This document shows, one piece after another, positions 44,889-54,265 of a stretch of DNA of 64,000 bases (position 1 is the stretch's first letter; each line of letters starts with the position of its first letter). A program made the position numbers and the translations under genes. The notes beneath the pieces are model-generated. The model was not told the DNA's origin, searched no databases, and worked only from the letters and a program-made list of their open reading frames with translations. Source of the stretch: Clostridium sp. SY8519 (GTDB lineage: Bacteria; Bacillota; Clostridia; Lachnospirales; Lachnospiraceae); the NCBI RefSeq assembly GCF_000270305.1, contig NC_015737.1, forward strand, positions 1,984,501 to 2,048,500, in the 5' to 3' direction.

Positions 44889-45755
44889 ATGGGGAAAAAG
44901 AAACAGGCACGCAGGAAGATATTTCATAAATTAAAGATACTTCTCATTATTCTGTGCTTCACGGTGGGCGTTTTGGGTCTGCTGTATCCATATATCAGTG
45001 AAGCCTGGAACCGATATCTGAACCGGGGAACGATCGGAAATTATGACAGGATCGTGAAACAGACGGATGAAAAAAGGAAAAACGAACTGTGGAAAGCGGC
45101 AAAGGTGTATAACCGGAAACATCCGGTCAATACGCTGTATGACGCATTTTCCGGTGAGAAGAAGTCAAATGCTGATTCGGAGTATGAGAAGGTACTGAAT
45201 GTCAACGGTGAGGGCATGATGGGATATCTTGAAATCCCGGCGATAGACATGACACTTTCGATTTATCACGGGACAAGCGCGAAGGTACTGCGCCAGTATG
45301 TGGGGCATCTCCCGGGAACGTCCCTGCCTGTGGGCGGAAAAGGCACCCATGCCGTACTGTCCGCGCATCGCGGACTGCCCTCTGCGAAATTGTTTACAGA
45401 CCTGGATCAAGTGAAAAAGGGTGATTTGTTTTATATTTACATTCTGGATCACGCAATGGCCTATGAGGTCGACCAGATCAAGGTCGTTACGCCGGACAGG
45501 GTGGAGGATATGGCGATTGACCCGGAGCAGGATTACGTCACACTGGTTACCTGCACACCCTATGGAGTGAATACGCACCGGCTGCTTGTCCGGGGCCATC
45601 GGACCGCTTTTCCGGCAAAGCCTGACACAGCGGCGCCGCGGAATGCGTCAGGAATGAACTGGAAGTATCTGATCTGGGCAGGAATCGCAGCTGCGGTCAT
45701 CCTCCTTTTCCTTGCAGGTTACAGAAGGAGAAAGAGAAAACGAACACAGAACTGA
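44889..45755 (+). CDS. Class C (pilin-polymerising) sortase
   Basis: The 288-residue enzyme has N-terminal (ILLIILCFTVGVLGLL) and C-terminal (YLIWAGIAAAVILLFLAGY) membrane helices, the usual class C arrangement. Catalytic His in VLSAHRGL, Cys in TLVTCTPYGVN and Arg in HRLLVRGHR are all present. It joins major pilin subunits and links them to the wall. An ATG immediately after AATC at 44889 has no strong ribosome site, so translation may be low. Lies 165 bases behind the pilin. Confidence 0.93.
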   Translation: MGKKKQARRKIFHKLKILLIILCFTVGVLGLLYPYISEAWNRYLNRGTIGNYDRIVKQTDEKRKNELWKAAKVYNRKHPVNTLYDAFSGEKKSNADSEYEKVLNVNGEGMMGYLEIPAIDMTLSIYHGTSAKVLRQYVGHLPGTSLPVGGKGTHAVLSAHRGLPSAKLFTDLDQVKKGDLFYIYILDHAMAYEVDQIKVVTPDRVEDMAIDPEQDYVTLVTCTPYGVNTHRLLVRGHRTAFPAKPDTAAPRNASGMNWKYLIWAGIAAAVILLFLAGYRRRKRKRTQN

Positions 45756-45807
45756 CGGGACATATGCGTCAGGAAGAAGGATACAGGGATTCATGAAAGA
45801 GGTCAGT

Positions 45808-46566
45808 ATGTCGGGAAGCAGAAGTTATAAGTTCATATTTATTGCGGCAGTGCTCCTGCCGGCTGTTTTGCTGGGAATGCTGTTTGCCTTCCGCGTGTCT
45901 GCCGCGCCAAACGATTCCCTGCCGCCGCTGTCTTCGGAAACCGGGTCCCTTACCGTTACTTTTGTTTCGGATGACGGCACTGCGGTTCCAAACGCGGAGA
46001 TTCAGCTGGTAAAGGTGGCAGATTTTTCGGTCAGTGACGGGAAAGGTGTCTATCGGTCTGCCGCGGAGTTTGCGTCTCTGCACATAAACTATGCGGATAT
46101 GTCAACGGACAGATCCATCGAAACAGCAAACAAAGTGTACAGACTGGTGCAGTCCCGGAAAATCCATACGGACTCCGCGAAAACGGATACGAATGGAAAA
46201 GCGCGGTTTACAGGGCTGAAAAGCGGGATGTATGAGGTGTTCCTCGGACATCGTATGGATTATAATGGCAAAACCTATTATTTTGATCCGTACCTGATCG
46301 CGGTACCGGAAGCAGTTCTGGATAGTGACGGATCGGTGATTCACTGGAAATATCAGGGAATCGCGGTGCCGAAATCACAGAATATGAAAGAAAAGGCGGA
46401 CAAACCGACACCGGTGCCGCCTCCGATACAGAAAAAACCGACCCATACGGTCAGCAGGATCACGCGGGTCAAAACAGGTGACAAGGGCAATCCGGTCCCC
46501 TGGATCTGCCTGATTGCGGCGGCCGCTGCGGGTATTGTGTGTATGACGAAGCGGAAGCCCAGGTAA
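45808..46566 (+). CDS. Minor pilin/SpaA-type anchored protein
   Basis: A 252-residue protein with signal peptide (FIFIAAVLLPAVLLGMLFAF), a SpaA-like domain (SLTVTFVSDDGTAVPNAEIQL, GKARFTGLKSGMYEVFLG) and a proline-rich stalk PTPVPPPIQKKP. The C-terminus is a variant sorting signal, VKTGDKGNPVP, then a helix and KRKPR; the LPxTG start is absent, so a dedicated or relaxed sortase would be needed. I choose ATG 45808 (AAAGAGG five bases upstream); ATG 45793 is an alternative. Last gene of the pilus operon. Confidence 0.8.
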   Translation: MSGSRSYKFIFIAAVLLPAVLLGMLFAFRVSAAPNDSLPPLSSETGSLTVTFVSDDGTAVPNAEIQLVKVADFSVSDGKGVYRSAAEFASLHINYADMSTDRSIETANKVYRLVQSRKIHTDSAKTDTNGKARFTGLKSGMYEVFLGHRMDYNGKTYYFDPYLIAVPEAVLDSDGSVIHWKYQGIAVPKSQNMKEKADKPTPVPPPIQKKPTHTVSRITRVKTGDKGNPVPWICLIAAAAAGIVCMTKRKPR

Positions 46567-46628
46567 AGAATATCGCTCTAAAGATTGGAAATCGAAAGGC
46601 TGCGGATCGGTTCCGCAGCATGGGAAAA

Positions 46629-46676
46629 CCTCCCGGCGGATGTAAGAAATGCTTACATCCGCCGGGAGGCTTTTTT
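46629..46676 (+). terminator. Strong terminator of pilus operon
   Basis: Perfect 18-base arms (CCTCCCGGCGGATGTAAG and complement) around a 5-base loop, followed by C and six T. Confidence 0.95.
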
Positions 46677-46738
46677 CGAATGGACGGCATAAATCAGTCG
46701 TTGCTGAAATAAAATCCGGTCATTGCCATGGATCCCAG

Positions 46739-47053
46739 ATGGCAGATCGTATTGAAGGCTTCCGCATGGTCACCGTTGGCGGCGCCCAGACAGTAAATCT
46801 GTACCAGCTGGCAGACGGACCGGTGCGGTTCAATGAATTGCTGCGCCGGATTGAAATTGCCCAGGGAACATTGTCCAAACAGCTGAAATATCTGGAACAG
46901 GAAGGAATCATCCGGCGCAATGTCCAGACCGAGGGCGCGCTGAAAGTGGAGTATGAGCTGACGCCGATTGGAAAAAAATTCAAAAAGGTACTGACTGCCA
47001 TCGAGGAGTGGGGAGAGGAATATATCGCATATTTAAACGGGAAAAAAGAATAA
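46739..47053 (+). CDS. HxlR-like winged-helix regulator, degenerate N-terminus
   Basis: The 104-residue frame has the HxlR core LADGPVRFNELLRRI ... GTLSKQLKYLEQEGIIRR and VEYELTPIGKKF. The normal N-terminal IGGKWK motif with its redox Cys is replaced by VTVGGAQTVNLYQ, and the upstream region has no convincing ribosome site, so the N-terminus may be altered. It lies directly behind the pilus operon terminator. It could be an active DNA-binding protein or a decaying one. Confidence 0.6.
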   Translation: MADRIEGFRMVTVGGAQTVNLYQLADGPVRFNELLRRIEIAQGTLSKQLKYLEQEGIIRRNVQTEGALKVEYELTPIGKKFKKVLTAIEEWGEEYIAYLNGKKE

Positions 47054-47085
47054 AAACCGGGAAGAAATCTTTCCATGGATACAGA

Positions 47086-47127
47086 CTGCTGCCAGAGACT
47101 TTGTGAGAGTCAGGCAGCAGTTTTTTT
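47086..47127 (+). terminator. Rho-independent terminator
   Basis: CTGCTGCC pairs with GGCAGCAG, followed by seven T. Confidence 0.85.
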
Positions 47128-47277
47128 CAGCGCGGGAAGCTTAATGGCGGATGACGCCCCCCAATTTCTCCGGGTGGTTTCCATTTAGTACCCATATGGG
47201 TACTATACAGAAAAATCGGGTGGATGGTATTCTGTATATGAATAAAAAAGGAAATGATCAGGAAGGAGGAGCGGATT

Positions 47278-48306
47278 ATGGGAATAAGAGGCAAAAAACT
47301 TCTGATGCTTGGTTTGACACTGACAGCCCTTGGGGGGATGACGGCATGCGGCGGAGACAATAAGCCGGCTTCGGAAAAAGTGTCGGAGCAGGCAGCAGAG
47401 CAGCAGACAAGCGCAGAAAGCACGGAAAGTACAGAATCGGAAAAGAATGTCCCGATTCGGACCGGGAAGCATGAGAAGATGATCGGAACGATAACTGTGA
47501 AATCAGAGCAGATCATGATCGAACCGGCATTGACGGTATCTTCTATTTTCGACGTAAAACTGGCGGTAAAAGGGGACAAAGCTTATATTCTTTCAGACGG
47601 AAAGGTAAAAGAGTATACGTATGCCGACGGAAAACTGAGTTTCCGGAAAGACATCAAGCTGGAAAATGATTACAGAAAAATGGAAATGACAAAGGACGGA
47701 ACCCTTCGTCTCAGCAGTTTTATGAAACCCTATATCGGTCTGAAAAACGAAAAACAGATATTCTCTTATGATGATCTGGACAATGTGACGGTACATCCCT
47801 CCGGAAAGTGGGGACTCAGCTTTTTTACCAATGCGGCGAAGGTGAATAAAGTGACGTTCCAGGGAGACTCTGTAAAAAAATCCGGCTTTCCGCTGAAAGA
47901 AATGGAACTGGTCCGCGAAATACAGATCGATGATAACTATATTTACGCGTCGGGAACCGCGAAGGGCAAGGGCGATGTATACGTATTTATTTACAATCAT
48001 AAGGGTAAACTGGTGAAAAAGCTCAAAGACAGCGACGGCAGCGGACTCGGAAGCCCGACCTGGCAGATGCAGACCCAAAAAGGCTTTATTGCCCTGGATG
48101 GCAACATGCGGGCCTTTGATCTGTGGGATAAGTCAGGAAAATGGATCGGACAGGCCAGGAGCAATGAGCTGTTCGGAACCAGCTATCCATGGCTCAGCGA
48201 CGGGCAGCTCATGCCGGATGGAAGCCTTCTGGTGATTATGACACAGAGCCGGGCGGACAAGAAAACAGACGAAGCGCTGGTATACAAGGTGACCGGGTTT
48301 CAGTAG
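47278..48306 (+). CDS. Lipoprotein of unknown function
   Basis: A 342-residue protein with a lipoprotein signal: basic KK, hydrophobic stretch and lipobox GMTAC with Cys24. A linker of repeated STES follows, then a mostly beta region of short repeated strands (DGKVKEYTYADGKLSF, DKAYILSDG, NYIYASGTAKG) consistent with a beta-propeller. I do not recognise a family. The strong AAGGAGG-type site fixes the start at 47278. It stands alone before a TIGR00266 gene. Confidence 0.75.
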   Translation: MGIRGKKLLMLGLTLTALGGMTACGGDNKPASEKVSEQAAEQQTSAESTESTESEKNVPIRTGKHEKMIGTITVKSEQIMIEPALTVSSIFDVKLAVKGDKAYILSDGKVKEYTYADGKLSFRKDIKLENDYRKMEMTKDGTLRLSSFMKPYIGLKNEKQIFSYDDLDNVTVHPSGKWGLSFFTNAAKVNKVTFQGDSVKKSGFPLKEMELVREIQIDDNYIYASGTAKGKGDVYVFIYNHKGKLVKKLKDSDGSGLGSPTWQMQTQKGFIALDGNMRAFDLWDKSGKWIGQARSNELFGTSYPWLSDGQLMPDGSLLVIMTQSRADKKTDEALVYKVTGFQ

Positions 48307-48365
48307 GGAGTACAGGAACGTTATAAATAGCTGATGCAAGCGAATACAGAAGGAGGAGAGGTAAT

Positions 48366-49040
48366 ATGAAATATGAAATCAGAGAAGCTCCGTTTTCCGT
48401 ACTGGAGTGCAGCCTGAGCGCGGGCGAATCTATGAAATGTCAGAAAGGCGCAATGGCCTGGATGACCCGAGGGATCACGATGCAGACAAAGGCCGGCGGA
48501 ATCGGCAAGATGTTTAAAAAAGCGATCGCCGGTGAATCCGCGTTCTGGAATAATTATATGGCAGAAGCGGATGGTCAGATTGCGTTTTCTACCACCTTCC
48601 CGGGTAAGATTATTCCGGTAGATGTAGGTACGATGCCGATTGTGGCACAGAAATCCGCCTTTCTGGCTTCGGAAGCCGGTGTGGAAATGAATATTTATCT
48701 CCAGGAAAAAATCGGTGCCGGTTTCTTTGGCGGAGAAGGTTTCATTATGGAGCAGTTCAGCGGCCGAGGGTATGTATTCCTGGAAATTGACGGCGGATTT
48801 GTCGAGAAACAGTTGGAAGCAGGAGAGGAAATCGTGGTTGACAGCGGGTATCTGGCAGCCATGGACCAGAGCTGCTCCATGCGAATTGAACGAATCAAGG
48901 GAATCGGAAATGTGATGCTGGGGGGCGAAGGGCTCTTTAACACCATCATTACTGGACCCGGCAAAGTATGGCTGCAGACTATGCCGATCTCCGCGTTCGT
49001 AGACGGCATTGTTCCTCATATGCCGTTTAAGCGGGAATAA
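48366..49040 (+). CDS. TIGR00266/AIM24-family protein
   Basis: A 224-residue protein matching the AIM24 (TIGR00266) family in full: MKYEIREAPFSVLECSL, GAMAWMTRGITM, EGFIMEQFSGRGYVFLEIDG and IKGIGNVMLGGEGLF. These are double beta-barrel proteins of unknown function, sometimes tied to membrane or stress processes. GGAGGAGAG precedes the ATG. It meets the panF gene tail to tail. Confidence 0.92.
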   Translation: MKYEIREAPFSVLECSLSAGESMKCQKGAMAWMTRGITMQTKAGGIGKMFKKAIAGESAFWNNYMAEADGQIAFSTTFPGKIIPVDVGTMPIVAQKSAFLASEAGVEMNIYLQEKIGAGFFGGEGFIMEQFSGRGYVFLEIDGGFVEKQLEAGEEIVVDSGYLAAMDQSCSMRIERIKGIGNVMLGGEGLFNTIITGPGKVWLQTMPISAFVDGIVPHMPFKRE

Positions 49041-49067
49041 CAGGTCCTTTCTTTCATAACCATATAT

Positions 49068-49114
49068 TAAAACCAGGGCGCCCCGGAAGAAACTCCGCGG
49101 GCGCCCTGGTTTTT
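49068..49114. terminator. Bidirectional terminator
   Basis: ACCAGGGCGCCC and GGGCGCCCTGGT form a 12-pair stem flanked by A-runs on the left and TTTT on the right, so it can stop transcripts from both converging genes. Confidence 0.92.
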
Positions 49115-49122
49115 CAGAAATC

Positions 49123-50613
49123 TCAGAAACAGTTGTCCATAATATCCGGATCCAGCGGATGGTTCCGGCTGGTAATCAGGCCGATGACAAAATAGAGAAT
49201 GCCTCCGGCCAGCAGCCCCCAGATGACCGCGTTGATGCCCGCGACATGGACAAAGAAATAGCAGAAGATATACGCCGCGACTGCGCCGATGGCGCTGGCG
49301 ATAGCTGCCTGCTTCGTGCCCTTTTTCCAGAAGAGACCGCCGATCAGCGGCCAGAGGAAGGTGCATTCCAGTCCGCCGAAGGCAAACAGATTCAGGAAAA
49401 AGATGATGTCCGGCGGATCCAGTGTCAGCAGAATGGTGAACAGGCCAAGGGCAATGGTGATCAGGATGCTGGCCAGATGCATATGTCTGCCGTAGCGTTT
49501 CAGGCGTACCGGATCGTCTTTGACCACATAGTTTTTCCACAGATCCCTGACAATGGCAGCAGCGGCCAGAATCAGAAGAGAATCCGCGGTAGACATGACA
49601 GCTGCCATCGGAGCCGCCAGGAAGATGCCTGCAATGCCTACCGGCATGATTTTCTGCACGATATAAGGCACAAAATAATCGGAAGTCGGAAGGGTGTCAG
49701 TATCCACCAGCGCGCCGGCCCAGCAGCCGGCCAGATGCATGCCGACCATGATAAAACTGCAGGTAATGCAGCCGATCCACATGGCGGAATGCAGGCTCTT
49801 TGTATTTCGGAAGCCCATGGAACGGACAGCGGTCTGCGGGAGTCCGAGGGTACCGAAGCCCACCAGAACCCAGAAACTGATCAGGCTGCCGGGGGGATAT
49901 TTGGCAAACAGATTGTCATAGACGCCCGGAAGGTTGTTCCGGAGCCCGGCATCAATGCCGGCAAGGCCGCCGCCGGCCCGCAGAACAAAGAACAGGAACA
50001 GGAAGGTTCCCACACACATAATGATGCCCTGCAGCGTGTCCGTCAGGGCAACCGCGGAAAAACCGCCGAAGGCAGTATAGGCGATGACAACGGCACCGAA
50101 GATAAACAGGGATATTTTGTGATCCAGTCCGGTGATGGACGCGATCAGTGTGGCGCCGCCGGTAAACTGCCCGATCATCTGGGCGATGCAGAAGGCCACC
50201 ATCAGGATGCTGGTGACAATGACCAGGACACTGCTTTTGTACCGGGCTTTCAGATAGCCGACCACAGTGACCGCGCCGGTTCTCCGGGATACCAGGGCAA
50301 GCTTATTGCCCAGCACGCCGAGGACCAGAAAAGTGACGGGAACCTGTACGGCGGCGATCCATACCTGGGCATAGCCGTAGGTCAGCCCGGCAGCGCCGGG
50401 ACCGGAGATAAAAGAACTGACCGAGGTGTAAGTGGCCATGGTTGTCATCGCGAGCACAAGGCCGTTCATGCTGCGGCCGCCGATGAAAAATTTTTTCTCT
50501 TCCGACATACCGGTGGAGGCGCTCTGTTTCCGTCCGCCGACGATGCCGAAAACAGCATTGGCCAGCAGATAGCCAATGAAGATAAGGAGAATGATTTTCT
50601 GATTTCCGGTCAT
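49123..50613 (-). CDS. panF: PanF-type sodium/pantothenate symporter
   Basis: The 496-residue membrane protein has 12-13 helices and the sodium:solute symporter pattern (FFIGGRSMNGLVLAMTTMATY, TSVSSFISGPGAAG, GGFSAVALTDTLQG). Pairing with a YhdT gene is typical of pantothenate permease PanF; other symporters of this family look similar, so the substrate is a context-based call. The start CAT at 50611-50613 has GGGGAGGAA upstream; the longer frame lacks a site. Confidence 0.85.
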   Translation of the reverse strand: MTGNQKIILLIFIGYLLANAVFGIVGGRKQSASTGMSEEKKFFIGGRSMNGLVLAMTTMATYTSVSSFISGPGAAGLTYGYAQVWIAAVQVPVTFLVLGVLGNKLALVSRRTGAVTVVGYLKARYKSSVLVIVTSILMVAFCIAQMIGQFTGGATLIASITGLDHKISLFIFGAVVIAYTAFGGFSAVALTDTLQGIIMCVGTFLFLFFVLRAGGGLAGIDAGLRNNLPGVYDNLFAKYPPGSLISFWVLVGFGTLGLPQTAVRSMGFRNTKSLHSAMWIGCITCSFIMVGMHLAGCWAGALVDTDTLPTSDYFVPYIVQKIMPVGIAGIFLAAPMAAVMSTADSLLILAAAAIVRDLWKNYVVKDDPVRLKRYGRHMHLASILITIALGLFTILLTLDPPDIIFFLNLFAFGGLECTFLWPLIGGLFWKKGTKQAAIASAIGAVAAYIFCYFFVHVAGINAVIWGLLAGGILYFVIGLITSRNHPLDPDIMDNCF

Positions 50614-50614
50614 A

Positions 50615-50887
50615 TCACTGTTCCTCCCCGTCATTTTCTTCATCTTCATATTCGAAATTAATGAATACAAATTTTAACAGGATCCATACACCTGCCAACG
50701 CCAGTATAATGGTACCGAACACGGAGACGCTGAGCCATGCCGGCATACCGAGAAAATAGAGTCCGCTGCCATTGAGGGCGAAAGCAGTTGTAATGTGCCA
50801 GGCGCAGCAGATGGCCACCACAATAAGCGTTGCCCGGATCTCGCGGATGCACTGGGCATGTTTTTCCTGTCTGGTTAGTTTTTTCAT
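50615..50887 (-). CDS. YhdT/DUF997 small membrane protein
   Basis: The 90-residue protein (KKLTRQEKHAQCIREIRATL, WHITTAFALN, MPAWLSVSVFG) has two membrane helices and an acidic tail, the DUF997 pattern. YhdT proteins are partners of PanF. The stop lies one base before the panF start, so they are coupled. Confidence 0.9.
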   Translation of the reverse strand: MKKLTRQEKHAQCIREIRATLIVVAICCAWHITTAFALNGSGLYFLGMPAWLSVSVFGTIILALAGVWILLKFVFINFEYEDEENDGEEQ

Positions 50888-51201
50888 ACGAATCAATCAC
50901 TCCCTTTTATTCCTGCCTGTGTTTTGCGCGGAACCGGGCATGCAGCCCGCTTGTCCCTCAGGCCGGTCCGTATTATCATAGAGGGCAGCGTGTGAAAAAG
51001 CAAGAAGATAATTCGGGTTTCGGCATTTTATGCTGCAGGAGCGCTGTGCGGGGAGATTTCTTGCCGTTTCACAGTTCGTATTGTAAGATTCCTCTGTAAG
51101 TTCCGGGAATGCTGCCGGGAGATTCCGGAGGGACAGACGGTGGAAAAGATGCCCCGTAAGCTCCGGGGATACAGAATGAGACAGAAGGGACAGACCAAAG
51201 G
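50888..51201. other. Divergent intergenic region
   Basis: No gene. It contains AAGGGAG (minus strand, yhdT ribosome site) and an imperfect CCGTAAGNTCCGGGG-type duplication near 51093-51170. The purine-rich right end lies before the next plus-strand gene. Confidence 0.35.
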
Positions 51202-52290
51202 ATGTCAAAGGATATAAGCAAAACCATGTCAGACAAAAAAGGGAAAGAACCCAGAAAGAATCGATGGGAGAAACTGCTGCTGATTCTCTGTCTGTCGGCA
51301 GCGGCAGGGACAGTATTTTTCGGAGCCGTGTTTTTCAGGCGGCCGGATCAGGGCATTCTGCGCCCCTGGCTGTTTGTATATTTCACCGGAATGGTTCTTT
51401 TCTGGCAGCTTCTCGTTATTTTCCGCGTCTGTCTGTGGAACGCGTATGGAATTGCCGGGATATTAAAAAGGGGAAAACGAATCCTTCTCCGGGTTTTGTC
51501 CGTGCTGTTCTGTATTTTTTTGATTCTGGCGCTGATGATTTTCTGGGGGATTGGGTGGCTGAGCAAACCGCTGGGAACCGAAATAAAGAAAAACGCAAAC
51601 GGAACGTACAGCGGGGGCTTCGGCTTTTATTTAGAAAGGGATTCCCTGTATGAGGACGGCGGACCGTTTTATCTGCGTTATCTCAGACCAATGTCGGGAC
51701 CTGAAGATACAGACGCTTCCATTACGGAAAAAGAATGGAGAGATGCCCGGGCAGCGGAAGCAAAGAAACGACAGGACGAGCAGAAAAAAACAGAGCGAAA
51801 ATCTTCGGAAACAGAGACAACTACAGGCACGGCGGACAGACCGGCACAGGAAAAACCTGACGCCTCCTGCCGTGAGAGAGACGCAAAACAGGAGAAATCC
51901 GACCCTTCTTACCGTGACAGTCATGCAGAGCAGGAAAAGAGGATGCGGCAGACGGAGGCCGGTTACCGGGCAGTCAGAAAAAAATGGTACCCGAAATCAA
52001 AAACCTTTGAAAAAAATTATGACGCAAAAGGAAATTCCTACTATGTGCTGAAATCATCTGAACAGGAAATCCGGTATCTGATGTATGCCCGGGATTCTTC
52101 CAATAACCGATGCGGGCTGTATGTATACGGTCAGGTCCGCAGAAACGCAGATGGAAGCTACTCTCTGACAGACGCGGCCCTGAAAGATATTTACGCGTAC
52201 GAGTATCGGACCGGAAAAGCAGTATCCAGCGGCAAAACCGCATGGTCAGACCCGGGCAGTGCGGAATACCGGAAGCTGACGGGGGAATAG
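51202..52290 (+). CDS. Membrane protein with charged linker, unknown
   Basis: A 362-residue protein with three hydrophobic helices (about 25-45, 53-74 and 95-116), a small globular segment (NANGTYSGGFGFYLERDSLY), a long Glu/Lys/Arg-rich disordered linker (about 160-240) and a C-terminal domain (YDAKGNSYYVLKSS, RNADGSYSLTDAAL). I do not recognise a family. The plus-strand orientation and purine-rich leader indicate a lone gene. Confidence 0.6.
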   Translation: MSKDISKTMSDKKGKEPRKNRWEKLLLILCLSAAAGTVFFGAVFFRRPDQGILRPWLFVYFTGMVLFWQLLVIFRVCLWNAYGIAGILKRGKRILLRVLSVLFCIFLILALMIFWGIGWLSKPLGTEIKKNANGTYSGGFGFYLERDSLYEDGGPFYLRYLRPMSGPEDTDASITEKEWRDARAAEAKKRQDEQKKTERKSSETETTTGTADRPAQEKPDASCRERDAKQEKSDPSYRDSHAEQEKRMRQTEAGYRAVRKKWYPKSKTFEKNYDAKGNSYYVLKSSEQEIRYLMYARDSSNNRCGLYVYGQVRRNADGSYSLTDAALKDIYAYEYRTGKAVSSGKTAWSDPGSAEYRKLTGE

Positions 52291-52390
52291 ACAGATGTGT
52301 CTAGTCAGGAAAATACGGCAGTTTCTCGCTTTCTGTCGTGTGATCGGAACAGTGGAGCACATATACTGATGGCTGAAAGGAGGAAAACAC

Positions 52391-53068
52391 GTGGATCAGA
52401 AAAAGACAGGCCAGTTTTTAAAAACACTGCGAAAAGAAAAACAGCTGACCCAGGAAGGCCTGGCAGAGAAGCTTGGGGTATCCGGGAGAACAGTTTCCCG
52501 CTGGGAAACCGGGACAAATATGCCGGATATCAGCCTGCTTGTGGAACTGGCGGAATTTTATCAGGTCAGTATCCCGGAAATTATAGACGGAGAAAGGAAA
52601 AGCGAGGATATGAATCAGGAAACAAAAGAAACGGCAGTAAAACTTGCGGAATACAGCAAACATGAGGTGCATGCAGAAAAACGAAAGATCCTCAGTGTTC
52701 TGCTGACCATATTTGGTTTGTTTGTAATCGGATCGGCACTGGCGGTCTTTCCGAATGACAGCAGCTGGGGAAGCATCTATTCGATCCTTGGCGGGATTGT
52801 TCTGGTGACAGGAATCGCCCTCTTGCTGAAACCGGTGATCAGGAGGAAAAACATCCATATTTTATGTATTGCCGGATGCATTGCGCTGCTTTTCGGATTC
52901 TTTACCCTGTCAGACTATGTTACGGTGACACAGTTTCATCAGGTGCCGCGGTTCAGTTATGAAAAAACTTACGGTACGGATGAAGTGGTATATCAAACGA
53001 TATTTTTTACAGCGGTCCAGAAAAATCCGGGAACCAATACAGAGGAGGTTGCGCTGGTAGGGAAATGA
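52391..53068 (+). CDS. Membrane-bound XRE-family regulator
   Basis: The 225-residue protein begins with a Cro/C1 HTH (KTLRKEKQLTQEGLAEKLGV, SGRTVSRWETGTNMPDISLL), then a linker and three membrane helices (about 95-112, 122-140, 150-170) and a short outer tail. Such membrane-tethered regulators are common in Firmicutes and usually sense envelope state. GTG start after AAAGGAGG. Confidence 0.88.
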   Translation: MDQKKTGQFLKTLRKEKQLTQEGLAEKLGVSGRTVSRWETGTNMPDISLLVELAEFYQVSIPEIIDGERKSEDMNQETKETAVKLAEYSKHEVHAEKRKILSVLLTIFGLFVIGSALAVFPNDSSWGSIYSILGGIVLVTGIALLLKPVIRRKNIHILCIAGCIALLFGFFTLSDYVTVTQFHQVPRFSYEKTYGTDEVVYQTIFFTAVQKNPGTNTEEVALVGK

Positions 53069-53094
53069 GGCCGCCTGTCGGTGAGTTCCGGCGG

Positions 53095-53129
53095 AAAGCC
53101 CGGGATGCCGGAAACGGATCCCGGGTTTT
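53095..53129 (+). terminator. Rho-independent terminator
   Basis: AAAGCCCGGGAT pairs with ATCCCGGGTTTT; the stem core is CCCGGGAT. Confidence 0.8.
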
Positions 53130-53259
53130 CCGCGTCTGTTCCGGTATGGCTTGTAGGAATGCTCCTGTCTGATCTGAAAAATAATAAAAAAGACACAGAT
53201 TTTTAATAAAATCATGCTAAAGTGTTTGTTCAGAATAAAAATTTTAAGGGGAGAGTTTT

Positions 53260-54204
53260 ATGCATTCAGTAAAAATCATGGCGGATCTGGCAGAATATCT
53301 GCCGCATTATCTGCAGCTGCGCGGGATTGTCATTATGTTTGCAACCGCGTTTGTGGCAGTATTTATCTGTGTCTGTATTTTAACGGCCTTCGGGCTGAAA
53401 AGTTCGGTTCCGGATGAAAAGCTTCCGGCCCAGATGAAGTCGGATCTGCGGCGGTACAGCGTGCGGAGCCTGGTGGAACGGTATTTTGAACTGATGGTTT
53501 CGGGGACGATTTTTCTACTGTTTACTTCTGCGTATTTTATGATCACCTATTTTGGCGTTGCGGGCGAACTGTGGGACAAATACAGCAGTTTTATCCTTCT
53601 GGGACTGATCGTCATGGCAGTGATTTTTAATGCCTGGTTTGATAAAAAGCTGATTCCGCTGGAAGTGCTCCGGCCGGGCGAGCGGGAGATCATGCATCTG
53701 ATCGCCATCCTGTATATGCTTGTAATTTTTGCGTATATTAAGTTTGTCTATCAGAATAACAACTATGATTCGATCATTCAGTATTTTATTTTGCTGATCA
53801 TCGGTCGTTTTGTGGGATTTGATACAACCATTGGCGGCATACGGAAGACGCTGACCATGGCAGTGAAGAATCTGCCCCTGCTGGCTATGGCACTGTCCGG
53901 GACAGGCCTGATTGCGCTGGTCGGTTTTAAAAGCGGGTATCTGATTGTGCAGAATGGTGTGGTATGGAATCTTTTCCTGGGGCAGCTATTCCTGGTGGTG
54001 ATCATGTATATCATCCACAAAATCCGCAACCGTGCCTGGGCGCAGGCTGAGCGGGAAAGCAGGAAAAAAGCCCACAAAGTGGCCCAGCAGCAGGACTGGG
54101 AAGACAGGATGCAGTCCCGGAGAAAACAGAATCACAGCGGCCGCGGCAAAGAGAGCAGCCAGCTGAAGGATCTCGGGTATGATCAGTTCAAAGAACTGAA
54201 ATAG
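53260..54204 (+). CDS. Polytopic membrane protein, unknown
   Basis: A 314-residue protein with about seven membrane helices (first IVIMFATAFVAVFICVCILTA near 22-43) and a basic, Gln/Arg-rich cytosolic tail from residue 255. No family recognised. GGGGAGAG precedes the ATG and a perfect terminator follows within 30 bases, so it is a single-gene unit. Confidence 0.65.
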   Translation: MHSVKIMADLAEYLPHYLQLRGIVIMFATAFVAVFICVCILTAFGLKSSVPDEKLPAQMKSDLRRYSVRSLVERYFELMVSGTIFLLFTSAYFMITYFGVAGELWDKYSSFILLGLIVMAVIFNAWFDKKLIPLEVLRPGEREIMHLIAILYMLVIFAYIKFVYQNNNYDSIIQYFILLIIGRFVGFDTTIGGIRKTLTMAVKNLPLLAMALSGTGLIALVGFKSGYLIVQNGVVWNLFLGQLFLVVIMYIIHKIRNRAWAQAERESRKKAHKVAQQQDWEDRMQSRRKQNHSGRGKESSQLKDLGYDQFKELK

Positions 54205-54231
54205 CATCGGATTCGGACAGAAGCGTAGACG

Positions 54232-54265
54232 GCGGTCTGCAGGGAAACCTGCAGGCCGCTTTTTG
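54232..54265 (+). terminator. Rho-independent terminator
   Basis: GCGGTCTGCAGG pairs with CCTGCAGGCCGC over a 4-base GAAA loop, followed by TTTTT. Confidence 0.92.

Noticed and set aside
49159..50661. A 500-residue open frame on the plus strand opposite panF
   Set aside because: It is the mirror image of the panF gene in a GC-rich coding region; it is low complexity and has no family or ribosome site.
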